Source: Rhodoferax sp. OV413 (GTDB lineage: Bacteria > Pseudomonadota > Gammaproteobacteria > Burkholderiales > Burkholderiaceae_C). Taken from it: 64,000 nucleotides of DNA. How positions within the stretch are numbered: the stretch's first letter is position 1; each line of letters starts with the position of its first letter. The stretch covers positions 124,001 through 188,000 of the forward strand of contig NZ_FNJA01000006.1 in assembly GCF_900104385.1 (NCBI RefSeq). Reading direction: 5' to 3'. The notes below the pieces were generated by a model, which had not been told where the DNA came from, did no database searches, and saw only the letters and a list, made by a program, of their open reading frames with translations. Made by a program: the position numbers and the translations under genes. Positions 21,955 through 31,052 of the stretch are shown one piece after another.

Positions 21955-24387
21955 TCAGCTCGATTGCTTGAACGCCATTACGGCCTGGTTGCGCAGGGTG
22001 CGCAGCAGGGCCAGTTCTTTCTCGTCCAGCCCCAGGCCGCCCTTGGTGGCGGTGTCGGCGTAGATCAGGCCCACCGGCTTGTTCTGGATCACCAGCGGCA
22101 GCAGCAAAAAGGTGGGCGCGTGGATCTGTTGCCGGTACCAGGCCGGCAGGCGCTCGGCGATGCGGGGCTCGGTAGCGTCGGGGATCATGGTGTCGGCGCC
22201 CTTTAGGCAGACCGCGCTGAACAGGTCGGGCGCGCCGCTGGGCTTGAGCGCCACCTGGAACGGCTTGACCACGCCCTCCACACCTTCGCCCAGGCCGAAG
22301 CGGCCGGTCAGGGTTTCGGTCTTGGGGTCGCGCATGCAGAAGATGATGCGCTGGCAGTGCATGGCGCGGAACATGGTTTCCAGGATCATGCGCAGCACGT
22401 CGCCGAGCTTGAAGTCTTCCACCATGGCGTGGGTGATGTCCTGTATGCCTTCGGTCAGGATGTCGGCCACGCTGTGCACCGGTGTGGGCGGCGGGCTGCC
22501 GTCGGCCGGCGGCGTGGCCTGCAGGGCCAGCGGCGCCAGCGCATCGGGCAGCTCGACCACCGGGTCCGGGCCTTCTTCGGGGGCTTGCAGCAGCTGGGCC
22601 GCGCCCGAGCCGGCGACGACCCGGATCTCCATGGCGGCGGCCATCTCGATCAGCTTCTTGCGCGCCGCCACGGTGGCGATGCGTACCGCCGCCGGGCTGA
22701 CGCCCAGGCTGCGCGAATAGTGGCCGGCCACCTGGGCCAGCCGCAGCGGAGCCTCGGCCGTGGGGCTGCGCAGCAGGATGTCGGCGATCTCGTTGGCGGC
22801 CATGGCGATCCAGCGGGTGCGCTCCTCGACCACCACCGGCGGGTGCAGCGGCGGTTCGCCCCGGGGCTTGCGCATGCTGCGCTGTATGCCTTCGGGTAGG
22901 CCCCAGCTCTTGGCGATCTCCACGCCCAGCGCCTCGTAGCCCACGCCCAGCACGCTGGCGGCAGCCGCGGCCTCGGCCATCGGTTTGTGGGTCGATGCCA
23001 TCAGGCCGCGCACCGTGCGCGCCTCGTTGGGGAAGTAGAACTCGGCCAGCAGCCGGCCTAGGTTCTGGAACATGGCTCCGATGAAAGCCTCTTCGCTTTC
23101 GCGCTGCACCGCGCACAGCTCGACCGCAATTGAGCCGGCCATCAGCGAGCGCAGGAACTCGTCCTTCAGCACATTCGCGTGGGCCTTGTCGCCCATGTGC
23201 TCCAGCAGCACCAGGCTCAGCGCCATGTTGCGGATGCCGTTGAAGCCGACCAGGCTGACCGCCCGCGACACGGTGTTGATGCTGCCGCCGCGGGCCGCAA
23301 AGTGCGCGCTGTTGACCAGGCGCAGCAGCTTGTTGGTCAGCGCGACGTCTTTCAAAATCTCGTTGGTGACGCTGCCGATGCTCTCGGTTTCGGAATTGGC
23401 CATGCCCTGGATGCGGGCCACCGAGTCCGACATGGCGGGGAAGTCGCTCTTGTGCCGCATGCGGGCCAGCAGCGCGTCCAGCGTCTTCTTGCCTGGCACA
23501 TCGTCGGACGTTTCGCCGCTGTCACCGCGGGCCGTGGCTTCGGACCAGGCGATCAGTGCGTCGCGCAGCGCGGTGGCGCCGGGCGGGCGTTGGCCGGGGT
23601 CGTAGGCCAGGGCACGGGCCACGATGGCGCGCAGGCTGGCGTTCACGTCCGGGCCCAGGTCGGCCGCCGGGGCCAGCTGTTCGTGGGCCAGGCGGTATTT
23701 GGCGCGGTCCGGGTCGTTGGCGTCCAGCAGCGGCTTGCCGGCCAGCATCTCGGCCAGCAGCAGGCCGACGGCGAACACATCGCTTTGCGGCGTGGTGATG
23801 TCGCCTTGCGCGGCCTCGGGCGACAGCCAGGCGGGTGCGCCATCGACCAGGGTGGCGGTGCCGAAGTCCAGCAGCTGGGCCCGGCCGGTTGCGTCGACCA
23901 GTACGTTGGATGCCTTGAGGTTGCGGTGCAGCATGCCGGCCGCATGGGCTGCGGCCAGGGCGTCCAGCACATCCAGCGCCAGCGCCACGGCCTCGGCTGC
24001 GGGCAGGGCGCCGCGCTGGGCCAGCATGTTGGCCAGGGTTTGCCCCGGCAGGTAGCCGTAGACCAGATAGGGCTGCTGCTCCAGCACGTCGGCTTCCAGC
24101 ACCGGCACCACATGGGCATGCACCAGGTGGCTGACGCGGCGCGCGTGCTGCACCCAGCGGGTGATGACGGCGGCGTCGGCGGCTTTGTGGATCACGGGTA
24201 GCTTGAGCGCCACTTCGCGGCCGGGCGCCGGGCCCAGGCGCGGGTCTAACGCCAGCCAGGTGACCGAGTGTTCGCCCTGGCCGAGTATGCGTTGCAGGCT
24301 GAAGCGGCCCCAGCTGGCGGGGCTGGGTACTGTTGCGGGACGGGGCGCCGGGGTAGCTTGTGGAGAGAGCGGTGGAACATCAGCCAT
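21955..24387 (-). CDS. Ser/Thr kinase-like, HDOD and GAF signalling protein
   Basis: 810-aa multidomain protein. Residues about 35-290 are a Hanks-type kinase fold: glycine loop LGQGEHSVTWLA, Lys in EVALKLP, DFG in LLDFGTA and PEAAQGDITTPQSDVFAVG. The catalytic loop reads HRNLKASN, so the usual HRD Asp is Asn; it may be a pseudokinase. Residues about 310-560 form an HDOD domain (SDFPAMSDSVARI...NSAHF...AVSLVGFNGIRNMAL), and a GAF domain ends the protein (DVLRMILETMF...GRFGLGEGVEG). The combination suggests a stress or motility regulator that works by scaffolding. The start is set at MADVPP where similarity begins; no strong ribosome site. Confidence 0.8.
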   Translation of the reverse strand: MADVPPLSPQATPAPRPATVPSPASWGRFSLQRILGQGEHSVTWLALDPRLGPAPGREVALKLPVIHKAADAAVITRWVQHARRVSHLVHAHVVPVLEADVLEQQPYLVYGYLPGQTLANMLAQRGALPAAEAVALALDVLDALAAAHAAGMLHRNLKASNVLVDATGRAQLLDFGTATLVDGAPAWLSPEAAQGDITTPQSDVFAVGLLLAEMLAGKPLLDANDPDRAKYRLAHEQLAPAADLGPDVNASLRAIVARALAYDPGQRPPGATALRDALIAWSEATARGDSGETSDDVPGKKTLDALLARMRHKSDFPAMSDSVARIQGMANSETESIGSVTNEILKDVALTNKLLRLVNSAHFAARGGSINTVSRAVSLVGFNGIRNMALSLVLLEHMGDKAHANVLKDEFLRSLMAGSIAVELCAVQRESEEAFIGAMFQNLGRLLAEFYFPNEARTVRGLMASTHKPMAEAAAAASVLGVGYEALGVEIAKSWGLPEGIQRSMRKPRGEPPLHPPVVVEERTRWIAMAANEIADILLRSPTAEAPLRLAQVAGHYSRSLGVSPAAVRIATVAARKKLIEMAAAMEIRVVAGSGAAQLLQAPEEGPDPVVELPDALAPLALQATPPADGSPPPTPVHSVADILTEGIQDITHAMVEDFKLGDVLRMILETMFRAMHCQRIIFCMRDPKTETLTGRFGLGEGVEGVVKPFQVALKPSGAPDLFSAVCLKGADTMIPDATEPRIAERLPAWYRQQIHAPTFLLLPLVIQNKPVGLIYADTATKGGLGLDEKELALLRTLRNQAVMAFKQSS

Positions 24388-24550
24388 GGGGTAAATATCA
24401 GAAAAGGGCGCGGTAAAAAGTCGTCTCCCCGCGCAGTATGCACCCACATTTGGGTGGTAGCGGAGGGTGTATCCCCTGCTGCGCGGCGCTGGGCAAAGCC
24501 CGCTAATATCACCGACCCCGTTTAGCCACTCCTCTTGTTTGACTGCGTAC

Positions 24551-25549
24551 ATGGAATCCGAAGACTGCAACGCCTCCGCCATCGATATCGTGTACCTGTG
24601 GGTCAACGGCAACGACCCCGCCTGGCGGGCCAAGCGGCAGCGGGCGCTGGAGCAGTTGAGCCCCGCGCAGCGCCAGGCCATGGCCGCCTACGGAAATGTG
24701 GAGGGGCGCTTCCGCGACAACGACGAGCTGCGCTACAGCCTGCGCGCGCTGGAGCAGTTCTTCCCCGGCCACGGCCACATCTACCTGGTGACCGACGGCC
24801 AGACCCCGGCCTGGCTGGCCCAGGTAGACGGGCTGACGGTGGTGGACCACCGCGAGCTGATACCCGGTGCGGCGCTACCGGTTTTTGACTCCGGCCATAT
24901 CGAGTCCTACATCCACCGGATTCCGGGCCTGTCGGAGCGCTATTTCTATTTGAACGACGACGTGTTCTTTGGCGCGCCGGTGGAGCTAGGCCACTGGTTC
25001 AGCCGCGAAGGCGTGTTTGTCGCCTGGTCCGACGACCCGCTGGTCAGCGACGAGCCGCTGCGCCCTGACGCCACCGCGCTGGAGAACGCCTGCCGCTTGT
25101 CGCAGCAGTGGCTGCGCGACCAGCCCGCGCTGCCCGGCGGCTACCAGCCGACCTTCCGTACTTTCGCGCATGCGCCCCGGCCGCTGCGCAAGTCGCTGCT
25201 GCTGGCGCTGGAGGCGCGGGCGCCGGAGATGTTCACCCGGGTGCGTTCCACCGTGTTCCGCTGCTGGGACAAGCCGGCCATCGTGTCCGACTTCGTGCTG
25301 CGCTGGGCGCTGGCCCACGGCCTGGCCCAGATGCGCGAGTATTCGCACCTGTATGTGTCCACCGGCGATGCCGACGGCATGGCCCAGCTGGACCGCCTGG
25401 TGGCCGCCCGCGGCCAGGTGGATTGCTTTTGCATCAACGACACCACCGACGACGCCCACCCGCACGACCCGCGCCTGGCCCGGGTCCGCGAGGCGCTGCA
25501 GCAGATGTTTCCGCAGGCTTCGCGGTTTGAGCGTTTACAGGTGTTTTAG
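24551..25549 (+). CDS. Stealth-family sugar-phosphate transferase
   Basis: 332-aa protein with the conserved regions of Stealth proteins: CR1 IDIVYLWVNGNDPAW, CR2 RFRDNDELRYSLRALEQFFPG, and the acidic YFYLNDDVFFG with later FRCWDKPAIVSDF. The family transfers hexose-1-phosphate onto glycans, as in capsule synthesis. No capsule genes are adjacent, so the acceptor is unknown. The ATG is preceded by no clear ribosome site; start uncertain by a few codons. Divergent from the kinase-like gene. Confidence 0.82.
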   Translation: MESEDCNASAIDIVYLWVNGNDPAWRAKRQRALEQLSPAQRQAMAAYGNVEGRFRDNDELRYSLRALEQFFPGHGHIYLVTDGQTPAWLAQVDGLTVVDHRELIPGAALPVFDSGHIESYIHRIPGLSERYFYLNDDVFFGAPVELGHWFSREGVFVAWSDDPLVSDEPLRPDATALENACRLSQQWLRDQPALPGGYQPTFRTFAHAPRPLRKSLLLALEARAPEMFTRVRSTVFRCWDKPAIVSDFVLRWALAHGLAQMREYSHLYVSTGDADGMAQLDRLVAARGQVDCFCINDTTDDAHPHDPRLARVREALQQMFPQASRFERLQVF

Positions 25550-25597
25550 GCCTCTGGCGCAGATAGTAGCTGCGCCAACAGCTACTAAATATATAGC
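25548..25597 (+). repeat. Dispersed palindromic repeat, copy 5
   Basis: CCTCTGGCGCAG...AGCTGCGCCAACAGCTACTAAATATATAGC. It overlaps the last codons of the patatin gene on the other strand, whose TAG stop lies within the palindrome. Confidence 0.75.
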
Positions 25598-28110
25598 GGA
25601 GGTGTGGCACTCTTGCCCAGCGCCTGCACTAGCCCAGGCAGGCCCACACCACCTTCGAGCAGGGTCTGGCCCGCATGCTGGCCAAGCTGGCGGTAGCTTT
25701 CCCACTGCTGGTCGTCAAAGAACTGGTCGGCTGTCGGCTCCTGGGGAAACGGCAGGTGGGTGGCCTGGTACTGGCGCAGGTCCAGGCTGGCCTCTTCGGT
25801 CAGCCGCGGCTTGACCCACAGCAGCAGCGCGGTGTGCGCCGCAAACGCATCGGTGGCCGGCAGGCTGACCTGGTAGGCCAGCAGGAAATGCCGGCCCTTG
25901 CCCTCGTCGCGGGGAAAGCCGGTGGGGTTGCCGAGCATGCTGGCCAGATCGGCCTGGGGCGTAGCTTGCAGTCTTTGCGCCACGGTCTCTGGCGCAATCG
26001 GGGTGAACTGGGCGCCCATGTCCACCGAGGCCAGGCGCATCAGATTGGCCACGTCTTCAAACTGGTAGCTGGCATCGGCCCCGTTGTCTAGCGCCAGAAT
26101 GAAATCGACGCGCCGGCGCAGCAGCTCGTAGACCCCGGTGTTCTCGAAATGGCCGCCGTCGGACAGGTACCAGTGGCTGTCGTTCGTGCCGTAAAAGTTG
26201 CCACGCATCTCGCGCAGCAAATGCAGCTGGGTAGCAAATGGCCAGCGCCGGGCGGTGTGGCCGGTGCGGGCCCGGGTGCGCTTGCTTTTGGGCGTCAGTT
26301 TCACCTGCCACCAGTAGCCCAGCCGCACATTGGCCAGCACCATCAGCATCGCCAGTTCGGGCCGGGTACCGCGGCCCAGGCCGGGGGTGAAGGCGGCGCC
26401 CGAGATGCCGATCCAGCGGCCCACGGTGAGCTTTTCAAAGAACGGGTGCCTTTGCCGCGGGTTGTGCGGGCGCGCGGAGAATTCGCCGTCCACCATGAAG
26501 CCGTCGGGCGTCACCGCCAGCGACAGGCCTTTGCGGTCCTGGTTGACCAGCGAACCCTGCGAGGCCACGGTTTCGTTGATGGTGACGTTGATCAGGTGCA
26601 GCGGCGCCAGCGAATGCAGCTGGACCGGCCCGCTGGCATCGCAGCGGCCGTGGTACTGGTCCAGCGCCATGTCGTCGGTGGCGTGCGGCTCGGTCATGTC
26701 CTGGTGCTCGGCCTTGTCGCGGGCGATGTTGGTAGCGCCTAAATAGGCCCGTACGATGCGCGCCGTGTACAGGTTCTGGATGGTCGACAGGTTCAGGAAC
26801 TGGAAGCATTCGCCGGTGATGCCGGCCAGCAACAGCAAGGCCAGCAAGATTCCCCGATGCGCAGGCGTTGCAAGCAGCCAGGCCGCGACCGTGCCCCATC
26901 CCAGTACCAGCAGCGTGCCCAGCAGCAGCGCGCCCAGCAGCGGCAGCCATTGCAGTGCCAGTGGTTTGTTCAGCTTCAGACTCTTGACGGGCAACAGCTT
27001 CCACAGGCCTAGCAGGCCAGCGACCACACCGCTGCCGATTGCGCCATAGGAGCCCGACAGGTAGGTTTGCAGCCATTCGCACACCGCCAGCACCAGGCAC
27101 AGCGCGGCTAGCATTGCGGCGCTGCCCAGCGCCCGCGACAGATAGCGCGTCAGGCGGGTGCGCGTGACCTGCATCCACGCGGTGGGCTGGCCCTGGCGGT
27201 CTTGCCACCAGGTCCAGCTCCAGGTAGCCAAGTACCAGGCACTGGCGAGCACCAACACCCCGGCCAGTATCTGCAGCGCTGTGTTCTGCCAAGCGGCTGT
27301 CGCCAGCCACAGCGCAGGCCCCAGGAGCATGCCCACCACGGCCGTGAAGGTGAAAACGCCGGCGAGCCAGCCGGTTTGCCGCAGCTTGGGCATTTCGGTG
27401 TACCAGTAGGCAATGCCCAGCGGCAGCAACGCGGTGCCGGCAACCCCCAGCGCCAGCACGCCGTATAGCGCGCCCGCTTGCAAGCAACCGGGTAGCTGCC
27501 ATGGCAGGCGGTGCAGATGTGCGAGCGCAGCCTGATTCAGCCATCCCAATATTCCCAGTGCGAGCACCAGCGTGATGCCCAGCACATAGTGCACCGCCAG
27601 CAGATTGCGCAGCCAGGTGGTGAAGCCAAACCACACATCGCCGCCACCATTCGGTGCCAGGTAGCGGCCGCTGTTGCGCAGCCAGCTGATCGGCTTACTG
27701 GCCGGCGAGGCTTGGGCATTGCTGCGCTGCTCGGTGGCCTGCAGCTTCTCTTGGGCCGCGCGCGCCGCTTGCTGCAGCTCGGCCTGAGACGGTGCGGTGG
27801 GGTTGCCCTGGCGGACTTTTTCAGGAATGAACAGGCTGCACAAAAAGCCCCCTGCGTAGCCACCGCCGGAGACCGTGGAGAGGTAGTCGAACTGCTGCAG
27901 CGCGTTACCGCGGGCCAGCGCTTGCAGCATGCCCAGCGACAGCGTGGCACTGCGGATGCCACCGCCCGACAACGCCAGGCCGGTGACCAGCGGCTGCGGC
28001 TGGCCATCCACGGTTTTTGTCAGCCCACTGCCGAGTGCGCTACGCCGTGCTGCCACCCGGCGCTGCTCCAGCGTCAGCCAGTCGGGGGCTGAGGAACGGT
28101 GGTCGGGCAT
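25585..28110 (-). CDS. Large membrane-embedded patatin-like phospholipase
   Basis: 841 aa. The patatin catalytic parts are split by a membrane region: N-terminal oxyanion GLALSGGGIRSATLSLGML and nucleophile YLSTVSGGGYAGG (residues about 40-90), then some eight hydrophobic helices (about 160-440), then the catalytic Asp in LSDGGHFENTGVYELL near residue 650. The Ser/Asp dyad predicts lipid acyl hydrolase activity at the inner membrane. ATG with AAGGAG at 7 nt. The C-terminal residues PLYI come from the repeat copy that overlaps the gene end. Confidence 0.82.
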   Translation of the reverse strand: MPDHRSSAPDWLTLEQRRVAARRSALGSGLTKTVDGQPQPLVTGLALSGGGIRSATLSLGMLQALARGNALQQFDYLSTVSGGGYAGGFLCSLFIPEKVRQGNPTAPSQAELQQAARAAQEKLQATEQRSNAQASPASKPISWLRNSGRYLAPNGGGDVWFGFTTWLRNLLAVHYVLGITLVLALGILGWLNQAALAHLHRLPWQLPGCLQAGALYGVLALGVAGTALLPLGIAYWYTEMPKLRQTGWLAGVFTFTAVVGMLLGPALWLATAAWQNTALQILAGVLVLASAWYLATWSWTWWQDRQGQPTAWMQVTRTRLTRYLSRALGSAAMLAALCLVLAVCEWLQTYLSGSYGAIGSGVVAGLLGLWKLLPVKSLKLNKPLALQWLPLLGALLLGTLLVLGWGTVAAWLLATPAHRGILLALLLLAGITGECFQFLNLSTIQNLYTARIVRAYLGATNIARDKAEHQDMTEPHATDDMALDQYHGRCDASGPVQLHSLAPLHLINVTINETVASQGSLVNQDRKGLSLAVTPDGFMVDGEFSARPHNPRQRHPFFEKLTVGRWIGISGAAFTPGLGRGTRPELAMLMVLANVRLGYWWQVKLTPKSKRTRARTGHTARRWPFATQLHLLREMRGNFYGTNDSHWYLSDGGHFENTGVYELLRRRVDFILALDNGADASYQFEDVANLMRLASVDMGAQFTPIAPETVAQRLQATPQADLASMLGNPTGFPRDEGKGRHFLLAYQVSLPATDAFAAHTALLLWVKPRLTEEASLDLRQYQATHLPFPQEPTADQFFDDQQWESYRQLGQHAGQTLLEGGVGLPGLVQALGKSATPPLYI

Positions 28111-28205
28111 TGCGGGCTCCTTGCGGTGGGGGTTTCAGGCAGGCCCGGTTGTACACACACTTCCCGGCCAGAGCATCCCCTAATCAGAGGATGAGAATAC
28201 GGCGT

Positions 28206-28358
28206 TCAGCAAAACGCCCAGGCTAGCCAGGCCGGGTCTTCCACTACGTTGAGTAGCAAATAAGCACCCACGCGGTACGACAGGTATTCGCCCAGCATCA
28301 GCGCCTCGCCCCAGGTCGGCGGCCAGGCCAGGCCGGCGCGGCTCAGCACTGCATTCAT
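28206..28358 (-). CDS. 50-residue hypothetical protein coupled to the broken srkA copy
   Basis: Starts with an ATGA overlap on the stop codon of the truncated srkA copy and encodes MNAVLSRAGLAWPPTWGEAL...VVEDPAWLAWAFC with one hydrophobic stretch (YRVGAYLLLNVV). Not recognised. The overlap suggests it was the natural gene after srkA before the rearrangement; the intact srkA copy lacks it. Confidence 0.4.
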   Translation of the reverse strand: MNAVLSRAGLAWPPTWGEALMLGEYLSYRVGAYLLLNVVEDPAWLAWAFC

Positions 28359-28944
28359 ACGTACAGAGGCTCTTCCTGCATGGCTTCGATCTGTTCGGTG
28401 AGCATGTTCACCTGGCCTACCCAGTAGTCGCTGCTGCCGAACCACGGGAAGTTGATCGGGAAGGTCGGGTCGCTCCAGCGCCGGGCCAGCCAGGCGCTGT
28501 AGTGGACCAGGCGCAGGGTGCGCAGCGGCTCGATCAGCGCCAGCTCGCGGCGGTCGAAGCTGCGGAACTGCGGAACTGCTCGTAGCCGTCGACCAGGCCG
28601 CTGAGCTGGCCGGTGCGCTGGGCCCGGTCGCCGCTGAGCAGCATCCACAGGTCTTGCACGGCCGGGCCGGTGCGGGCGTCGTCCAGGTCGACGAAGTGCG
28701 GGCCGCCGTTCGGGCCGTCGGTGGGCGTCCAGAGGATGTTGCCGGGGTGGCAGTCGCCGTGCAGTCGCAAGACTTTTATGTCTTTTTGGCCTGTAGCGCT
28801 GCTGGGTAGTGCGCTGGCAGCTATTAAATCAAGAGCGTCGCCGCAGGCCTTGGTCCAGGCGCTTTGCACGTCCAGTGGCACCATTTCGTGCTTCAGCAGC
28901 CAGTCGCGCGAGTGGATGCCGAAGCTTTCCAGGTCCAGCGCCGG
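28354..28944 (-). pseudogene. srkA: Truncated, frameshifted srkA copy
   Basis: About 95 % identical to the last 583 bp of the intact srkA at 32035 (about 27 substitutions counted by eye). The N-terminal half is missing: similarity ends abruptly after CAGCGCCGG. An 8-bp tandem duplication (CGGAACTG, near 28560-28577) shifts the frame. The choline/aminoglycoside-kinase motifs LHGDCHPGNILW and VDLDDA remain, so it is recognisable but cannot make a working kinase. Confidence 0.88.
28785..28835 (+). repeat. Dispersed palindromic repeat, copy 6a, inside srkA pseudogene
   Basis: GCCTGTAGCGCTG...AGTGCGCTGGCAGCTATTAAAT: repeat-like sequence lying in the former coding sequence, the same place as in the intact copy. 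Confidence 0.6.
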
Positions 28945-29251
28945 CTGTACAGTTCTTAGTTGCCTGTCGGCTGCGCAACCGGTGACTTCATGAATAGCGC
29001 CGGCGTCGCGCCCATGGCTCCAGTTGCTCGATGCTGGCGCCTTGCAGTCCAGGACAGAAAGCGGCGTTTGCATCGGCGCCATCAGGAACATCACTTGGCT
29101 AGAGGGTGCTTCTTGAGAAAGAGCTCATTTCCGTCGTTCGTTTGGTTCGGTTTCGAGGCGAAGCATAGTTTCTGACTCTATGCGCTGTATCTCCGCGTCC
29201 GCAGCAGGCGGACTGTATGTCTTGGCTAGTGCTCCTAACAGTTCTTATTCA
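28945..29251. other. Intergenic junction sequence
   Basis: 307 bp between the end of srkA similarity and the site-2 protease gene. No gene, transposase fragment or repeat recognised; it lies at the downstream breakpoint of the duplication. Confidence 0.5.
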
Positions 29252-29956
29252 TCAAAAGCTGCGAACACCCATTTTCTCGTGCGCATCCAGGGCCAAGACG
29301 GCCAATACGACAATCAACAGAAGGTATTGGATGCCGTACTGGAGTTTGATCTGCAGGGATGCGATCTGCCGCCCTTCTGACGCTTCACCTTTGATTGCCG
29401 CCCAAACTTTGGGGGCGGCTAGAACGGCGATGATCAGTAGCATGGGGCTGGGTTTCCAGAAAAAAACGCCGCAGAGCAGGGGTACGCCCAACAGCCACAG
29501 CTTGGGCGACACGACGGAAACGATGCGTCCACCATCCAGTGGCGTCAAGGGAATCAGGTTGAACAGGTTGAGAATGAAGCCGGTGTAGGCGATGGCCAAC
29601 CAGAGTTTTTGCCCACTTTCCTGGGCATACAGGTAGCACAAAAATGCCCCGGCCGTGCCTAGCATGGGGCCAGCCAAACCTACATAAGCTTCCGTTTCAG
29701 GGTCGAGGTCGACAGTTTTCAGCGATATCCATGCGCCTACGAAAGGAATGAACACAGGAGCCCCTACCGCCAAGCCGCGGTTTTTAGCGGCAATGAAATG
29801 CCCCATTTCATGCACAAACAGCAGTCCCACAATGCCGATTGCATAAGCCCAGCCATAGCTTATGGCGTACACAAACACCGAGAGCAGCATGGTGCCACCC
29901 GACAAGGCTACTTTGCCGAGCTTGCCTGCAGCCAACAAGGCGAGCAGTAGCTTCAT
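29252..29956 (-). CDS. Site-2 protease (M50) family membrane protein
   Basis: 234-aa intramembrane metalloprotease. The zinc motif HEMGH lies in LLFVHEMGHFIAAKN and the third ligand in LFNLIPLTPLDGGRI (NxxPxxxLDGG); about six hydrophobic helices. Members cleave membrane proteins within the bilayer. The start overlaps the J-domain gene stop by 4 nt, making it the last gene of a four-gene coupled unit. Substrate unknown; the neighbouring membrane or DUF2167 proteins are candidates by context. Confidence 0.85.
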   Translation of the reverse strand: MKLLLALLAAGKLGKVALSGGTMLLSVFVYAISYGWAYAIGIVGLLFVHEMGHFIAAKNRGLAVGAPVFIPFVGAWISLKTVDLDPETEAYVGLAGPMLGTAGAFLCYLYAQESGQKLWLAIAYTGFILNLFNLIPLTPLDGGRIVSVVSPKLWLLGVPLLCGVFFWKPSPMLLIIAVLAAPKVWAAIKGEASEGRQIASLQIKLQYGIQYLLLIVVLAVLALDAHEKMGVRSF

Positions 29957-30327
29957 GCACTTACTCCTCGCAATTGCATGCCTGTCCGATAGGCAGCGCC
30001 GATCTGCTGCGATTTTTGCTCTGCCAAAGCCTGCAGTTCTGGGCCCAGTGTGGTCACTTTGTCCGGGTGGTAGAGACTTATCAGTCGTCGGTATGCTGCG
30101 CGTATTTCATCCGCCGATGCCGTCGGCGCAACTTCCAGCACTGCGTACCACGCTGCAGTACATGGGGCGGCCTGAGCCTGCGCAGGCATCTGGTCTGATA
30201 ACGCTTCGTTTCTGAAATCAACGTATTCCGGCATTGGCTTGGGCGGTGATTTCGCCGTAAAAAACGAAACTAGCCAATAGCCAAAAACCAGCCCTCCAAC
30301 GATGACGCCTATTTCCATTCCACTCAT
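29953..30327 (-). CDS. Membrane-anchored J-domain protein
   Basis: 124 aa: an N-terminal membrane helix (GVIVGGLVFGYWLVSFF), a short linker and a C-terminal J domain with the essential HPD in RRLISLYHPDKVTTLG. It should recruit DnaK to the membrane. No zinc or substrate domain. Overlaps both neighbours by 4 nt. Confidence 0.85.
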   Translation of the reverse strand: MSGMEIGVIVGGLVFGYWLVSFFTAKSPPKPMPEYVDFRNEALSDQMPAQAQAAPCTAAWYAVLEVAPTASADEIRAAYRRLISLYHPDKVTTLGPELQALAEQKSQQIGAAYRTGMQLRGVSA

Positions 30328-31052
30328 GATGGCGCCTCTTCCGCTGCAAACCGCGCTCTGGCTGCGACTAGGGTTTGCATACGGCTGCCGGCATCGTCTG
30401 CGTAGTCAATTTGCTCATCCAGTCGAAGCCGGCATTGTGTATTGACCTCTGTAAGCGCCTCCTCGGGCAACACACGAGCGCTGGCAGCCACAAAGTCTTC
30501 TTTCACGGGTTGCAACGCACACAATCTACGAATCAGATTGATTGCAAAGGGTGGGCAGGTCAAGCATTCGACGACGAGTCCCCAATATTGGCTAGGGGTC
30601 AAGCCCAACACGCGTCTGCGCCGGGCCAGGGTCACCAAAGCCGCGACGTTGCTGAGGTACATGGTCATTACTGCGGGCAATGCTGCCCAGACGCCAGCCC
30701 TGGTGTAGAGCCCTATAGGAAGCAGCACGAAAAGGCATAGTGCAGAAAGTATGACGAACGGTGTAAAGCTGCTGAACTCCGGGCGCTTTTTCAACGCTCC
30801 GTCGCCCTGCTCTTGTCCCCCCACCCGCACAAAATCCCATTGAAGAACATACATCTGCACATAGGGTGTCAACGGATTGGGAATGTAGGGCTCCTTCCCT
30901 CTGATTTTCCAGCGATTGGAGCCGAAGACCGCCTGCCAGCCCTGGCCACAGGACCGCATGATTGCCTCGTTCCCCGATAACAGTCGTGCCGAGTCAAAGA
31001 TGTACAGCCCCCACGCAAGCAGCATCAGAGCCGCTTCCGCATTGAATTTCAC
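30324..31052 (-). CDS. Membrane protein of unknown function in the DUF2167 module
   Basis: 242 aa with an N-terminal hydrophobic segment (AEAALMLLAWGLYIF), two adjacent helices (FVILSALCLFVLLPIGLYT and VWAALPAVMTMYLSNVAAL) and a helical C-terminal cytoplasmic part ending AARARFAAEEAPS. Not recognised. The start is a GTG overlapping the DUF2167 stop (GTGA); a longer in-frame extension lies inside the previous gene and is unlikely. Confidence 0.65.
   Translation of the reverse strand: MKFNAEAALMLLAWGLYIFDSARLLSGNEAIMRSCGQGWQAVFGSNRWKIRGKEPYIPNPLTPYVQMYVLQWDFVRVGGQEQGDGALKKRPEFSSFTPFVILSALCLFVLLPIGLYTRAGVWAALPAVMTMYLSNVAALVTLARRRRVLGLTPSQYWGLVVECLTCPPFAINLIRRLCALQPVKEDFVAASARVLPEEALTEVNTQCRLRLDEQIDYADDAGSRMQTLVAARARFAAEEAPS

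Noticed and set aside
28945-29094. N-terminal part of the broken srkA copy as a new fused gene
   Set aside because: The frame continues upstream but its residues are unlike SrkA or any fold I know, and the downstream frameshift destroys the product.
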